Below, one piece after another: positions 1-11,630 of a DNA stretch of 64,000 nucleotides (its first letter is position 1; every line of letters starts with the position of its first letter). The translations under genes were made by a program, and so were the position numbers. The stretch is from Candidatus Babeliales bacterium. GTDB taxonomy: Bacteria > Babelota > Babeliae > Babelales > Chromulinivoraceae. The notes under the pieces were generated by a model. That model ran no database searches, was not told where the DNA came from, and saw nothing but the letters and a program-made list of their open reading frames with translations. The stretch is from contig JAGOSF010000002.1 in NCBI GenBank assembly GCA_018062405.1, forward strand, positions 118,724 through 182,723, given 5' to 3'.

Positions 1-1
1 G

Positions 2-679
2 GTCTTAATAACGGTTTTCGTTACTAAAATGTTCATGCCTGCTATGGGATTACCAAATTTCGCGCCTTTTATTTTAATAAGTTCTGCGATCAGCTACGGT
101 TTTTTTGTTGCTATGCATAACGCAATGAGCCTTGTTGAAGACATTACTGGCGATCAAGCAATTTTATATGAACTAAGTCTTCCTGTTCCTCAATGGGCAA
201 TATTTTTTAAATTCGCTCTTACCACAATGTTTCAATCTTTTGTCATATCTATCAGCATTGTTCCTTTTGGTTTAATGGTACTCATGGATTTACATGCATT
301 TAAAGATTTTTCATGGGCAAAATTTATGATAATTTTTATTGTATCCAATGTTTTTTATGGAAGCTTTTCTTTAATTTTAGCAACGTTCCTTAAAAACATG
401 AGTCAAATCGATAATGTTTGGTTACGAATCTTATTCCCAATGTGGTACCTTGGATGCTATCAATTTCCATGGAGCACACTGTATGAAATTTCTCCAACCA
501 TCGCTTATCTTAGTTTTCTCAATCCAATGACCTTTATCGCGGAAGGCGCACGATCTGCAACTATCAATACTGCAGGATCTCTGCCATTTTCAGTGTGCTG
601 CTTTATGATTTTATTCTATGCGGCTATTTCTTGCATTGCTGGGATTTATTGGATGAAAAAGCGACTCGATTGTCTATAA
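2..679 (+). CDS. ABC-2 type transporter permease, 5' end outside the window
   Basis: The reading frame is open to the left edge of the window, so the ATG at 29 is probably internal and the gene begins upstream. About 225 residues are visible, with roughly five to six hydrophobic segments. The order and spacing look like an ABC-2 membrane domain: a long region with a conserved Pro-rich turn (FPMWYLGCYQFPW), then a final membrane helix and a short basic tail (MKKRLDCL). In this family the permease pairs with a separate ATPase to export drugs, polysaccharide or lipids across the inner membrane. The ATPase gene would be expected just upstream and cannot be seen here. The substrate cannot be told. 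Confidence 0.75.
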   Translation, partial: VLITVFVTKMFMPAMGLPNFAPFILISSAISYGFFVAMHNAMSLVEDITGDQAILYELSLPVPQWAIFFKFALTTMFQSFVISISIVPFGLMVLMDLHAFKDFSWAKFMIIFIVSNVFYGSFSLILATFLKNMSQIDNVWLRILFPMWYLGCYQFPWSTLYEISPTIAYLSFLNPMTFIAEGARSATINTAGSLPFSVCCFMILFYAAISCIAGIYWMKKRLDCL

Positions 680-740
680 TCTAAAAATGGTCTATACTTA
701 AACTATAATCAACGCTTTATATAACGATATTTTTTCATTT

Positions 741-1532
741 ATGAGTACAAAAATAAAAACAGCTTTAAGCAAATATATTGCCCAATCAGGTCGCTGCTCA
801 CGTAGACAAGCAACTGACTTTATTAAACGTGGCAAAGTAAGAATTAATGGTAACGTCGTAACTATACCATTTACGCTCGTCAGCGATGAAGATTCAATCA
901 CTGTTGAGCACAGACCAATTGAACCAGCAAAAAAAATCTACCTTTTACTCAATAAACCAAAAAACGTGATTAGCACACTTTCTGACGAAAAAGATAGAAA
1001 AACAGTCTCAGACTTACTTCAACCTTATTTTGAAGAGCGCTTATATCCAGTTGGCAGACTCGATCGTGCAACAACTGGTTTATTAATAATGACCAACGAT
1101 GGTGATTTAACTCAACGACTGGCTCATCCAAAATTTGAAGTAAGAAAAGTATATCAAGTTACTAGTTCAGATTTTAATATCACACAAAAAAATATTGATC
1201 AGTTGCTTGCAGGTATTGAACTTTCTGATGGATTTATGAAGGTAGATGAAGCTCATTATCCAACCGACTCAAAAAGAGTTCTTTCAATAACTATTCACAG
1301 CGGTAAAAATCAAATCGTGCGACGTCTATTTAAAGCACTTGGCTTTGATGACATCAAACTTGACCGAACAAACTATGCTGGACTTACCAAAGAACATCTT
1401 GCTGTTGGTGCATGGCGACATTTAACCAAGCAAGAAGTTACGAACTTGTATGAAGTTGAAACAAAAGAGATTCTCAAAAAAGAGAAAAAGCCACGCAACA
1501 TCAAAGCAAAAAAATATTACGCTCGACTCTAA
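741..1532 (+). CDS. rluB: 23S rRNA pseudouridine synthase, RluB/RsuA family
   Basis: The protein has 263 residues. An N-terminal S4 RNA-binding domain (about residues 5-60, basic and Arg-rich) is followed by the RsuA/RluB catalytic domain. The family signature GRLDRATTGLL lies at about 107-117 and contains the catalytic Asp. The family isomerises a specific uridine to pseudouridine in ribosomal RNA; RluB acts on helix 89 of 23S, RluE and RsuA on other sites. The basic Lys-rich C-terminal tail (EKKPRNIKAKK) is common in RluB. The choice of RluB over RluE/RsuA is inference. The gene follows the ABC permease by 61 bases and ends in a strong terminator. Confidence 0.88.
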   Translation: MSTKIKTALSKYIAQSGRCSRRQATDFIKRGKVRINGNVVTIPFTLVSDEDSITVEHRPIEPAKKIYLLLNKPKNVISTLSDEKDRKTVSDLLQPYFEERLYPVGRLDRATTGLLIMTNDGDLTQRLAHPKFEVRKVYQVTSSDFNITQKNIDQLLAGIELSDGFMKVDEAHYPTDSKRVLSITIHSGKNQIVRRLFKALGFDDIKLDRTNYAGLTKEHLAVGAWRHLTKQEVTNLYEVETKEILKKEKKPRNIKAKKYYARL

Positions 1533-1533
1533 T

Positions 1534-1563
1534 AAAAAGCCCGCTATTTCTAGCGGGCTTTTT
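1534..1563. terminator. Intrinsic terminator, bidirectional
   Basis: A GC-rich stem (AGCCCGCTA with TAGCGGGCT, four-base loop) is flanked by A and T runs on both sides. It can end rluB transcription on the plus strand and the convergent small gene on the minus strand. Confidence 0.93.
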
Positions 1564-1564
1564 A

Positions 1565-1891
1565 TTATCTTTGTTTTAAGTTATGAGAAGAAGACTTTCT
1601 ATAATTATTTTTAGATGAATCTTTTTTAATATCAGAACGCTGCTTTTTCTCAAGCTCTTTTAAAGTTACTTTCTTTGCTTTAGAATCTTCCACAGAACCC
1701 GAACTTAAAATCAGTTGAGTTCCTTGGAAATCTTGCATAAAAGTTGGATTTTCAGGAGTTCTTCCTTTACCAGGCCGATTAACTAATTCAACTGTCGTCA
1801 TCAAAGTAGTTAATAGAACAAGATATCTAGGATCAACAGCATGCACATTCATTGATGTACAAAAAACCAAAGCCATCATCAATCTTTTCAT
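1565..1891 (-). CDS. Small exported protein of unknown function
   Basis: The protein has 108 residues. It starts with a signal peptide (MKRLMMALVFCTSMNVHA, predicted cleavage after HA) and a purine-rich ribosome site precedes the ATG. The mature part holds a hydrophobic stretch (YLVLLTTLMTTVELV), then a Lys/Ser-rich, probably disordered tail. I recognise no domain. The start lies 12 bases from the stop of the upstream symporter gene on the same strand, so the two may be co-transcribed. One of many small secreted proteins in this window. Confidence 0.6.
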   Translation of the reverse strand: MKRLMMALVFCTSMNVHAVDPRYLVLLTTLMTTVELVNRPGKGRTPENPTFMQDFQGTQLILSSGSVEDSKAKKVTLKELEKKQRSDIKKDSSKNNYRKSSSHNLKQR

Positions 1892-1903
1892 AATCTCTCT
1901 TTT

Positions 1904-3223
1904 TTAAGATAATTTAAATTTAATTTTATCTGACAATCGAAGAATTCCATAGACATTAAACATTAACAACAATGCCCCGGTAATCGACATAAAGGTCATT
2001 GCATGGGACATATCACCAAAATAAGGGAAAGCTATAAATAAGACTGTTGCAACAAAAGGATACATTTTATCACCTGCTGATCCAAATAAAAAGTAGGCAG
2101 CATTTTTACCAACAGCATAAAATGAAGTCAATGAGGTATAACCAAGTAAAAATATAAAGAGCGGCCATAAAGCGTTAACAAACGGAAAATATGCTCCAAG
2201 CGCAGTTGCGACCATTAATTTTTCATGAACGCCAGAATGCCAAGTCCCTGTTAATAAAATTAAAAACAAACTTAAAGAGCAAATCACAAACGTATCTAAA
2301 AATATTGCCATAATCCCCATCGAAGCTTCACGATTTGGATCTGTCTCTGAAGTTTGACTATGAATAATCGAAGCATATCCAATACCAAGGTCACCAGTAT
2401 AACAAGCTCGACGCACACCCTGAGACATCGTCATAATAACCGAACAACCGGCAAAGGCACCAATCGTTGCATGCGATGTAAAAGCTGATGCAAAGATCAA
2501 CTGAATCATTCCTGGAAACTGATGAATGTTCACTACAAAAACAAATAAACTCATCAAGACAAATGCTGTTAAAAAGACTGGAAGAATAATTGAACTAACT
2601 TTTCCAACGAGGTTGATTCCACCTTCTCCAACTAAAATAACGAGACCAATCAAAGAAAAAATCACAAGAGGAGGATATACTCCCCAACCTTCGATGACAG
2701 AATCTGCAATTGTTCTAAATATATAAATTTCAAGACCATAAATACATAATAAAAAAGCTACGATGTTTGCAAGCAATTTTCCACCAGGTAACTGCTGTAA
2801 ATAAATAATCGGACCTCCAAGATAGCCACCTTTACCATCTGCAACTCGATACTTCATGCCCAAATAGATTTCAGAATATTTTACTAACATTCCAAAAAAA
2901 CCTGCTACCCACATCCAAAAAACTGCGCCTGGCCCACCATATTGAACAGCAGTGCAAACACCAACCACATTACCAATTCCTATGCATCCACCAATCGAAG
3001 CAAAGAAAACATACAATGGTCGTACACCATCTTTATTTTCAGACGTATCAAAAATAATGTTATAAAAATTTTTAAGCACTGATGGAAACTTCACCAGTTG
3101 AAAGCCTCTTGAAAGCACCGTGAAATAAATTCCAACAAGCATTAATGTTGGAACTCCACCATAGACCCAAAATAAATCTTCTGCAGTTTCTAAAAATGAA
3201 AAAATAGAACTGAACATTAACAT
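1904..3223 (-). CDS. Sodium:alanine/amino-acid symporter, AGCS family
   Basis: The protein has 439 residues with about 10-11 membrane helices. Family hallmarks are visible: the Gly-rich first helices (SIGGCIGIGNVVGVCTAV at about 76-93) followed by QYGGPGAVFWMWVAGFFGM, and the conserved RRACYTGDLGIGYASIIHS region near 271. AGCS carriers import alanine or glycine together with Na+ across the inner membrane. The length is typical of the family. A consensus promoter lies directly upstream. Import of host amino acids fits an intracellular lifestyle, but the actual substrate is not shown by the sequence. Confidence 0.9.
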   Translation of the reverse strand: MLMFSSIFSFLETAEDLFWVYGGVPTLMLVGIYFTVLSRGFQLVKFPSVLKNFYNIIFDTSENKDGVRPLYVFFASIGGCIGIGNVVGVCTAVQYGGPGAVFWMWVAGFFGMLVKYSEIYLGMKYRVADGKGGYLGGPIIYLQQLPGGKLLANIVAFLLCIYGLEIYIFRTIADSVIEGWGVYPPLVIFSLIGLVILVGEGGINLVGKVSSIILPVFLTAFVLMSLFVFVVNIHQFPGMIQLIFASAFTSHATIGAFAGCSVIMTMSQGVRRACYTGDLGIGYASIIHSQTSETDPNREASMGIMAIFLDTFVICSLSLFLILLTGTWHSGVHEKLMVATALGAYFPFVNALWPLFIFLLGYTSLTSFYAVGKNAAYFLFGSAGDKMYPFVATVLFIAFPYFGDMSHAMTFMSITGALLLMFNVYGILRLSDKIKFKLS

Positions 3224-3255
3224 CCTTAATGAATAAAAAACAACTAGATTATTTA

Positions 3256-3284
3256 AGTTTAAGCAACCACCCCCGCTTTGTCAA
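3256..3284 (-). promoter_or_regulatory. Sigma-70-type promoter of the AGCS symporter gene
   Basis: On the minus strand TTGACA (3284-3279) and TAAACT (3261-3256) are separated by 17 bases, with the symporter start codon about 30 bases downstream. The -35 box is a perfect consensus and the -10 box matches at five of six positions. Confidence 0.7.
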
Positions 3285-3293
3285 AACAATAAG

Positions 3294-3339
3294 TTGACAA
3301 AGCCCTTTATTCGATATATTTTTCGCTTTATGCTATACT
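3294..3339 (+). promoter_or_regulatory. Promoter region of the FKBP pair
   Basis: TTGACA at 3294-3299 is followed after 17 bases by TATTTT (3317-3322). A second candidate -10, TATACT at 3334-3339, carries an extended TGC just before it. Which one is used cannot be decided from sequence. The region is back to back with the symporter promoter. Confidence 0.5.
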
Positions 3340-3366
3340 AATTTTTATATATAAAAAAGGATTTTT

Positions 3367-3933
3367 ATGAATATTATTTTATCTCAATTAACAATAACAA
3401 GAAAAACTATATTTTTATTGTTAATTTCAGCTTTTACTGTTTATGCAGCAACTAAAGTAGTTACGCAGTTACAACAAGGCGATATGCTGAAAATTTCGGA
3501 ATTTACAGAACTCTACCCTTCTCCTTTAGATAAATCTGGCAATGTTCAAGTTGATCCTATTTTATCAAAAATAACACGCCAAGGCACTGGTCCAAAAGCT
3601 CTTATCGGTGAAATGATGACCGTTCATTATACAGGATGTTTACCTGCAAAAATGGATTCAACAAAAAATATGGTTATACGATCAAAAATAGAAAATTCTA
3701 TAAAAGTTGGCGCACAATTTGATAGCAGTGTTAAACGAGGACAACCTTTCCAATTTAAACTTGGTGCAAAACAGGTTATTCCTGGATGGGATTTCATTTT
3801 AGCTCAAATGAAAGTTGGTGAAAAACGTATCGTTATTTTACCTGCAAACCAAGCTTATGGAGCTCGTGCTACAGGTAGTATTCCAGCAAACTCTACACTT
3901 ATATTTGAAATAGAACTCATTAAAGCATCATAA
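3367..3933 (+). CDS. FKBP-type peptidyl-prolyl isomerase, membrane-anchored or exported
   Basis: The protein has 188 residues. It has an N-terminal hydrophobic segment (about 15-28) that is a signal peptide or membrane anchor, then one FKBP domain (about 75-187). Active-site landmarks are present: VHYTGCL, GAQFDSSVKRGQPFQF, VIPGWD and the closing IPANSTLIFEIEL. The family speeds cis-trans isomerisation of prolyl bonds and helps folding, here probably in the periplasm. An insertion of about 20 residues after VHYTGCL is longer than in typical FkpA/FklB domains. The start has a good ribosome site (AAAAAAGG). A second FKBP gene follows 14 bases later. Confidence 0.9.
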   Translation: MNIILSQLTITRKTIFLLLISAFTVYAATKVVTQLQQGDMLKISEFTELYPSPLDKSGNVQVDPILSKITRQGTGPKALIGEMMTVHYTGCLPAKMDSTKNMVIRSKIENSIKVGAQFDSSVKRGQPFQFKLGAKQVIPGWDFILAQMKVGEKRIVILPANQAYGARATGSIPANSTLIFEIELIKAS

Positions 3934-3947
3934 TCGAAAGACTTTTT

Positions 3948-4343
3948 ATGGCAGGCAATATCGCAACAGGACAAACTTTACATCTTGAAGATTTTACAAC
4001 TTCAAAGCATGGCATTCGTTATAAAATCATCAAATCATCTGATCAACCAAAAGCACAACTTGGCGATACTGTTACTGTTCATTATTCAGGATATCTTTTA
4101 AAAGGTCTTAATGAAGTTGGAAAAAAATTTGACAGCAGTCTTGACCGCGGCCAAACATTTCAGTTCAATCTTGGTTATCAACAAGTTATTCAAGGTTGGG
4201 AATTATCTTTAGCTGATATGAAAATTGGTGAAGAACGAGTTGTTATTTTACCACCCCAATTAGGATATGGAAACAGATCTGTATCGATCATTCCGGCAAA
4301 TTCAACGTTAATTTTTGATATCACTTTAATCGCTGCAGAATAA
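3948..4343 (+). CDS. FKBP-type peptidyl-prolyl isomerase, cytoplasmic
   Basis: The protein has 131 residues and a single FKBP domain with no signal peptide. Visible landmarks are VTVHYSGYL, KKFDSSLDRGQTFQF, VIQGWELSLADMKIGEERVVILP and IPANSTLIFDITLI. It lies 14 bases after the exported FKBP in another frame, so the pair probably arose by tandem duplication and serves two compartments. The start ATG follows a purine-rich tract (GAAAGACTTTTT). A perfect terminator palindrome follows. Assignment of the compartment is inference from the missing leader. Confidence 0.88.
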   Translation: MAGNIATGQTLHLEDFTTSKHGIRYKIIKSSDQPKAQLGDTVTVHYSGYLLKGLNEVGKKFDSSLDRGQTFQFNLGYQQVIQGWELSLADMKIGEERVVILPPQLGYGNRSVSIIPANSTLIFDITLIAAE

Positions 4344-4349
4344 AAAACA

Positions 4350-4379
4350 ATAAAAGGGAGTTACGTAACTCCCTTTTAT
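4350..4379. terminator. Intrinsic terminator, perfect palindrome, bidirectional
   Basis: A 30-base perfect inverted repeat (AAAAGGGAGTTAC with GTAACTCCCTTTT) sits between convergent genes and has T runs on both strands. It can serve the FKBP pair and the minus-strand hydrolase gene. Confidence 0.9.
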
Positions 4380-4392
4380 ATTATAAAAAGAT

Positions 4393-5223
4393 TTAAATTT
4401 TAAAATCAACTGCAATCGTTCCACCTGCATGTAAATGTCCAGATTTTTCTTCTATTATTTTTTTTATTTTCGGAAAATATTGAAAAATAAAATTATAATA
4501 AGCATGCGCTATCGCCTGTCCATTTACCGTAAAATCAACTTGAACACATCGCGAAAATTCACAAAAAGTTCTACCTGACCAAAAATGATTCTTAGTCAAA
4601 CTTCGATCTCGCAATCCCTGAGGATCCAATACCTGGACAACATCTTTTTTAGAGTAAATAGAATAAATATTAGAAAAGCAGTCACTATTGACTAAATCAT
4701 GAGTAACAACCTGTACAGGCGTTCCAAACAACCATGCCTCAATTTCAAGGTCATTCATATCAGCATAAAAAGGAACATAGTCTGCTGCATGCAAAATAAC
4801 ATTTCCACCATGCGAAAAACCAATTAATCGTATTTTTGGAACAACTTGATGTCGAACATAATAATCAACAACAACTTCATACATCTGCTCGACTAAAACT
4901 TTAGCTGCTTTTTTACGAGCTGCATCACTAACATGCTCAGACTGCCAGCCAAAAACATAAAATTGTTCAATCGAATAAGACTCATTATCACAAGCAACAC
5001 AACCATGAGCGATTTTAGAAAAATGATAATGAGATGGTAAATTTTTTGCTAAAGTCAGCCCTTGAGGGCAATAAATTTGTTGTCGATATGGTGAATATTG
5101 CAAAATTTTTCTCATAAGATAGGTTCCATGAACAAATATAGTTATCGAATGATCTTTTGTTGTATTACCAAGAAGCACTTGTGTAGCTAACAACGCTAAA
5201 ACCATCATTATATTTATTTTCAT
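4393..5223 (-). CDS. Exported alpha/beta hydrolase (lipase-like), copy A
   Basis: The protein has 276 residues with a signal peptide (MKINIMMVLALLATQVLLG). The alpha/beta hydrolase pattern is visible: a strand ending in FVHGTY (about 30-35, oxyanion-hole loop) and the nucleophile elbow GFSHGGN with Ser137. A likely acid lies in YSKKD (about 194), and candidate histidines follow near the C-terminus. The family covers lipases and esterases; the substrate is unknown. A paralog with the same layout lies directly upstream (5331-6191). Conserved signature stretches shared by both include YCPQGL, IRLIGFSHGGNV, WLFGTPVQ and DPQGLRD. The pair points to local duplication. Confidence 0.72.
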   Translation of the reverse strand: MKINIMMVLALLATQVLLGNTTKDHSITIFVHGTYLMRKILQYSPYRQQIYCPQGLTLAKNLPSHYHFSKIAHGCVACDNESYSIEQFYVFGWQSEHVSDAARKKAAKVLVEQMYEVVVDYYVRHQVVPKIRLIGFSHGGNVILHAADYVPFYADMNDLEIEAWLFGTPVQVVTHDLVNSDCFSNIYSIYSKKDVVQVLDPQGLRDRSLTKNHFWSGRTFCEFSRCVQVDFTVNGQAIAHAYYNFIFQYFPKIKKIIEEKSGHLHAGGTIAVDFKI

Positions 5224-5330
5224 AAAAACCCTTTATATCAAGACCCAACCCATTTGATATAAAGTATGAAAATTTATATTTTTGAAATTCAATAGAAATA
5301 TAATGATTTCTAAAAAAATCTGTCTAAGCG

Positions 5331-6191
5331 CTATTTTTTCAAATCAACTGCAATAGACCCAGAGTTCATTCCTTCTGATTTTTTTTCTGCTAACTCCTGC
5401 ATCTTTGGAAAATATTTAAATATAGATCGATAATAAGAATGACTAATCGATTTTCCATTTACCGTAAAATCAACTTGTATACAACGATCTATTAGATTAA
5501 ACATGCGATCAGACCAAAAGTTTTTTATGCTTTTTTTTGAATCTCTCAGCCCTTGCGGATCCATTCGCTGCAACCAATCTTTTTTTGAATAAAAAGAATA
5601 AACTTTTTTAAAATTCAAACTATTAACAAGATGTTTGTTAGCATTTTGCACAGGTGTTCCAAAAAGCCAAACCTCAACTTCAACCTCCTGTTGATTAATT
5701 ATAATCGGTAAACTATGCGCTGTATGCAAAACAACATTACCGCCATGAGAAAAACCAATTAGTCGTATTTTTGGAATAACTTTATATTGTTGAAAATAAT
5801 TAAGAGCAATATCCTGTAATCCTGTGACTAAATTGAATCCAGCTTGAGCTCGAACTCTATCATAAACACGCTCTGATTCCCATCCAAAAATATAAAACTG
5901 ATCCATAGAATATGATTGTTTATTCAAATCAACACAGCCTTGAGCCATTTTATGAAAATAATAATAGGAAGGAAGATCTTTTGCTAATGAAAGACCTTGA
6001 GGACAATAAACTAAAAAACGAGCAAAAGAAGATTGTAATATTTTTCTTACTGGATAAGTTCCATGAACAAACACAGTAATAGAATGATCCATTGTTGTTG
6101 CTCCATCAGGTCTAAAATTGAAATTTGAAAATAGAGCAAACTGCCAACTTAATAGAATTCCCAAAACTAATAAATTTTTATCTATTTTCAT
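5331..6191 (-). CDS. Exported alpha/beta hydrolase (lipase-like), copy B
   Basis: The protein has 286 residues and is a paralog of the gene at 4393-5223. It has a signal peptide (MKIDKNLLVLGILLSWQFALFSN), the oxyanion loop FVHGTYP, the nucleophile elbow GFSHGGN and the shared stretches YCPQGLSLAKDLPS, WLFGTPVQ and MDPQGLRDS. Like copy A it ends with a Gly/Ser-containing AVDLK-type tail. The 107-base gap between the copies has no strong terminator, so co-transcription is possible. Function beyond hydrolase is unknown. Secretion into the periplasm or beyond suggests action on lipids or esters outside the cytoplasm. Confidence 0.72.
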   Translation of the reverse strand: MKIDKNLLVLGILLSWQFALFSNFNFRPDGATTMDHSITVFVHGTYPVRKILQSSFARFLVYCPQGLSLAKDLPSYYYFHKMAQGCVDLNKQSYSMDQFYIFGWESERVYDRVRAQAGFNLVTGLQDIALNYFQQYKVIPKIRLIGFSHGGNVVLHTAHSLPIIINQQEVEVEVWLFGTPVQNANKHLVNSLNFKKVYSFYSKKDWLQRMDPQGLRDSKKSIKNFWSDRMFNLIDRCIQVDFTVNGKSISHSYYRSIFKYFPKMQELAEKKSEGMNSGSIAVDLKK

Positions 6192-6329
6192 TACAATTTT
6201 CTAACCCAAAACAAAGTGATTTAACAAAACATCTTCAGTTTCAATTATACTAAAATCTTAAAAAAAAGACATTTTCGTCGTTGCATGATACTCTATTTTA
6301 CAAAGTATCATTTCATAAAAAGGAAACAG

Positions 6330-7700
6330 ATGGTTTCTCATAAAAATAACTATACAACATCAAGCTTCTTCCAGTTTTCACCTTTCATCATTTTTTTAAT
6401 AACATATAGTTCTTTATATATCTACAATTTTAACATTAAATCAATCTCCACAAGCTCAATAGCGTCAATTCCCTTATTTGCATCTCTCGTAGCAACTATC
6501 TATGCGTTTTCAACCTACAAAGAAAACATAAAACTCGATAGAAAAATTGAAATATTTTTTTCTGGAATGATGCATATTGATATCATTAATAGTTATTTTA
6601 TGATACTTAGTCTTGCAATATTTAATCACATGATGGCAAAAACCAATGGAATTCTTACTGTAATTACATTAAGTTTATTGTATATTCCTGCATCATGGAT
6701 CATGATTTTTTTATTTTTATTTGCTGCTGGAACTTCAATATGTATCATATCTCTACCAGCAACAGTTATAATGTGCATGCCAATTACATACGGAATAGCT
6801 CAATCGTTACATATTTCTACAGAATTTATGATCGCAACCATCATCAGTGGAGCTTTATTTGGCAATCATCTTCTTGTATATGAACGTACAAGATCATTTA
6901 GAAAGGCACCATCAACAACTAAAATATTATTTGATAGCTTAAAAAATCCAATATTTGTGATAATTCCTGCTGCCATAACAACATTATTTTTCTTATCACA
7001 ATCGCACATTGAACAAATACATCCAAATATTTATGAAAAAATATACTCATCATTTAAAAATGATACGTTTATTACGATAATACCTTATGTTTTGTTATAC
7101 ATTGGAGCTTTTTTTCGAACTAATCTTATCGCAAATTTAATCATTTCATCATGCTCAGCATTTTTTATTGCAATTTTATACCAAAAAATTTTATTATTAG
7201 ATGCCATAAGCAACCTCGTTACTGGATTTTCTAACAATAACATACTATTTTATATTTTATTTTTACATCTTATGATTGCAGGACTTATAAAAACAATAAA
7301 ATATAATGGTGGTTTTAATTATATTACAGAAAGAATCAATGCAAAAAATTACAAAAAATCTGCTTACTTTCAATTTTTAATTTTAATAATCACCATCATC
7401 AATAGTATGTTAACGATTATTGATGGTTTATCTTTCAATTCAATAACGATAACTATAAAAAAACTTATAGACCAATTTAACATACCCCACCATACAATTA
7501 TTGTTTTTTCTCATGTAACAACAACCGTTATACAATCAATCCTACCTTATTCTGCAACTATGTTATTAATTATGACAACAACACATGCTGCATATTTTAA
7601 TATTATACACTATATGATCTATCCTATAGTTTTATCAATCTCTATGATTATATCAATTTTTTGCACAAATCATTCATTACATCAAAAAAAACTATCCTAA
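6330..7700 (+). CDS. NhaC-like Na+/H+ antiporter or related multispan transporter
   Basis: The protein has 456 residues from the ATG at 6330. That start is preferred over the in-frame ATG at 6285 because AGGAAA lies 4 bases before it. About 11-12 hydrophobic helices are present. The stretch ATIISGALFGNH (about 166-177 in this numbering) recalls the NhaC family motif, where a similar helix break carries ion-binding residues. NhaC proteins exchange Na+ for H+ at the inner membrane. Similarity is only by eye, and key acidic residues of NhaC are not clearly conserved. Other membrane carriers of the same fold remain possible. Confidence 0.55.
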   Translation: MVSHKNNYTTSSFFQFSPFIIFLITYSSLYIYNFNIKSISTSSIASIPLFASLVATIYAFSTYKENIKLDRKIEIFFSGMMHIDIINSYFMILSLAIFNHMMAKTNGILTVITLSLLYIPASWIMIFLFLFAAGTSICIISLPATVIMCMPITYGIAQSLHISTEFMIATIISGALFGNHLLVYERTRSFRKAPSTTKILFDSLKNPIFVIIPAAITTLFFLSQSHIEQIHPNIYEKIYSSFKNDTFITIIPYVLLYIGAFFRTNLIANLIISSCSAFFIAILYQKILLLDAISNLVTGFSNNNILFYILFLHLMIAGLIKTIKYNGGFNYITERINAKNYKKSAYFQFLILIITIINSMLTIIDGLSFNSITITIKKLIDQFNIPHHTIIVFSHVTTTVIQSILPYSATMLLIMTTTHAAYFNIIHYMIYPIVLSISMIISIFCTNHSLHQKKLS

Positions 7701-7727
7701 TTTTTAATACATACGTTTTTTTAGCAT

Positions 7728-7755
7728 AAATAGATCGTTTTTAAACGATCTATTT
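7728..7755 (+). terminator. Probable intrinsic terminator of the antiporter gene
   Basis: AAATAGATCGTTT pairs perfectly with AAACGATCTATTT and a T-rich tract follows. The stem is AT-rich, so strength is uncertain. Confidence 0.6.
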
Positions 7756-7871
7756 TACTTTAATCTTGTAGTCACATGGTTACCATAGCCATACAAAGAG
7801 TTATACATCGTCATACAAAACAACTCCTCTAAAAACTTCTAAAGAAGAAGCCCTATAAAAAATAAAATCAC

Positions 7872-7891
7872 AAGAAGAAGAAGAAGAAGAA
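7872..7891. repeat. Short AAG trinucleotide tract
   Basis: Six tandem AAG units lie in the gap between the antiporter gene and the rRNA terminator. No reading frame uses them. Confidence 0.8.
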
Positions 7892-7916
7892 ATTAAAATT
7901 ACAATAGGTTTTAAAC

Positions 7917-7948
7917 AAAAAAATAGGACCTTCCATAAGAAGGTCCTA
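7917..7948 (-). terminator. Terminator at the end of the rRNA region
   Basis: On the minus strand AGGACCTTC pairs with GAAGGTCCT around a five-base loop, and seven T residues follow. It sits 10 bases after the distal 5S gene. Confidence 0.9.
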
Positions 7949-7957
7949 CAAATTTAA

Positions 7958-8072
7958 TCCTGGCGCTATCTACTTTCCCAGGCCGTCTCCAGCCAAGTAT
8001 CATCGACGCTTTAGACTTTACTTCCGTATTCGAGATGGGAACGGGTGTTTCCCCAAAGCTATACGCACCAGA
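7958..8072 (-). rRNA. rrf: 5S rRNA, distal copy
   Basis: The minus strand carries a typical 5S with paired ends (CTGGTGC at the 5' end, GCGCCAG at the 3' end) and the conserved middle ACCCGTTCCCATCTCGAA. It is identical over 121 bases to the proximal copy at 8180-8294. A terminator hairpin separates the two copies, so this one needs read-through or its own promoter. Ends are estimated to within a few bases. Confidence 0.93.
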
Positions 8073-8139
8073 AATCTTTAAAGCTATATGAAATGTTATT
8101 CTAAGGTGAAAATATATACAAAAATTTTATAATTTTTAT

Positions 8140-8170
8140 AAAAAGAAAGCCTCATACAAGATGAGGCTTT
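8140..8170 (-). terminator. Terminator between the two 5S genes
   Basis: On the minus strand AAAGCCTCAT pairs with ATGAGGCTTT around a five-base loop and is followed by CTTTTT. It lies 9 bases after the proximal 5S, where the operon would be expected to end. Confidence 0.85.
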
Positions 8171-8179
8171 ATAAATTAA

Positions 8180-8294
8180 TCCTGGCGCTATCTACTTTCC
8201 CAGGCCGTCTCCAGCCAAGTATCATCGACGCTTTAGACTTTACTTCCGTATTCGAGATGGGAACGGGTGTTTCCCCAAAGCTATACGCACCAGA
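8180..8294 (-). rRNA. rrf: 5S rRNA, proximal copy
   Basis: Standard 5S directly downstream of 23S in transcription order, with 84 bases between. It has the same sequence as the distal copy, including about six flanking bases at the 5' side and three at the 3' side. It is followed by its own terminator. Confidence 0.95.
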
Positions 8295-8378
8295 AAATTT
8301 TCAAAATCTTTTTCTTGGATGCTTTGAAATATTTGTAAATGTATTTATTTTTAACTACGTTTTTAACTTTTTTAATAT

Positions 8379-11373
<2,995 letters not shown>

Positions 11374-11530
11374 AAATTTAAATTACAAGTTAAAGCGACT
11401 CAACACATCAATAAAGATGTATTAAATCAAAATTGTAGTTACCCTTAACTACATTTACAAATATTTCAAAGATCACAAGAAAATTTTTACTCCATTATAC
11501 CAACACAAACGTAAATTTCATTAGAAAATA

Positions 11531-11606
11531 TGGTGGAGATGAGCGGAGTCGAACCGCTGACCCTCCGCTTGCAAAGCGGATGCTCTACCAGCTGAGCTAC
11601 ATCCCC
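11531..11606 (-). tRNA. tRNA-Ala (UGC)
   Basis: A 76-base cloverleaf including encoded CCA. The acceptor stem GGGGATG pairs with CATCTCC (G-U allowed), and the anticodon loop TTTGCAA reads UGC. It lies in the 16S-23S spacer as in many bacteria. Confidence 0.96.
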
Positions 11607-11630
11607 GTCTGTTCACCTACTCACTCAAAA

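Noticed and set aside
7872..7891. AAG tract as a phase-variable locus
   Set aside because: It is outside any gene and not in a visible promoter spacer.
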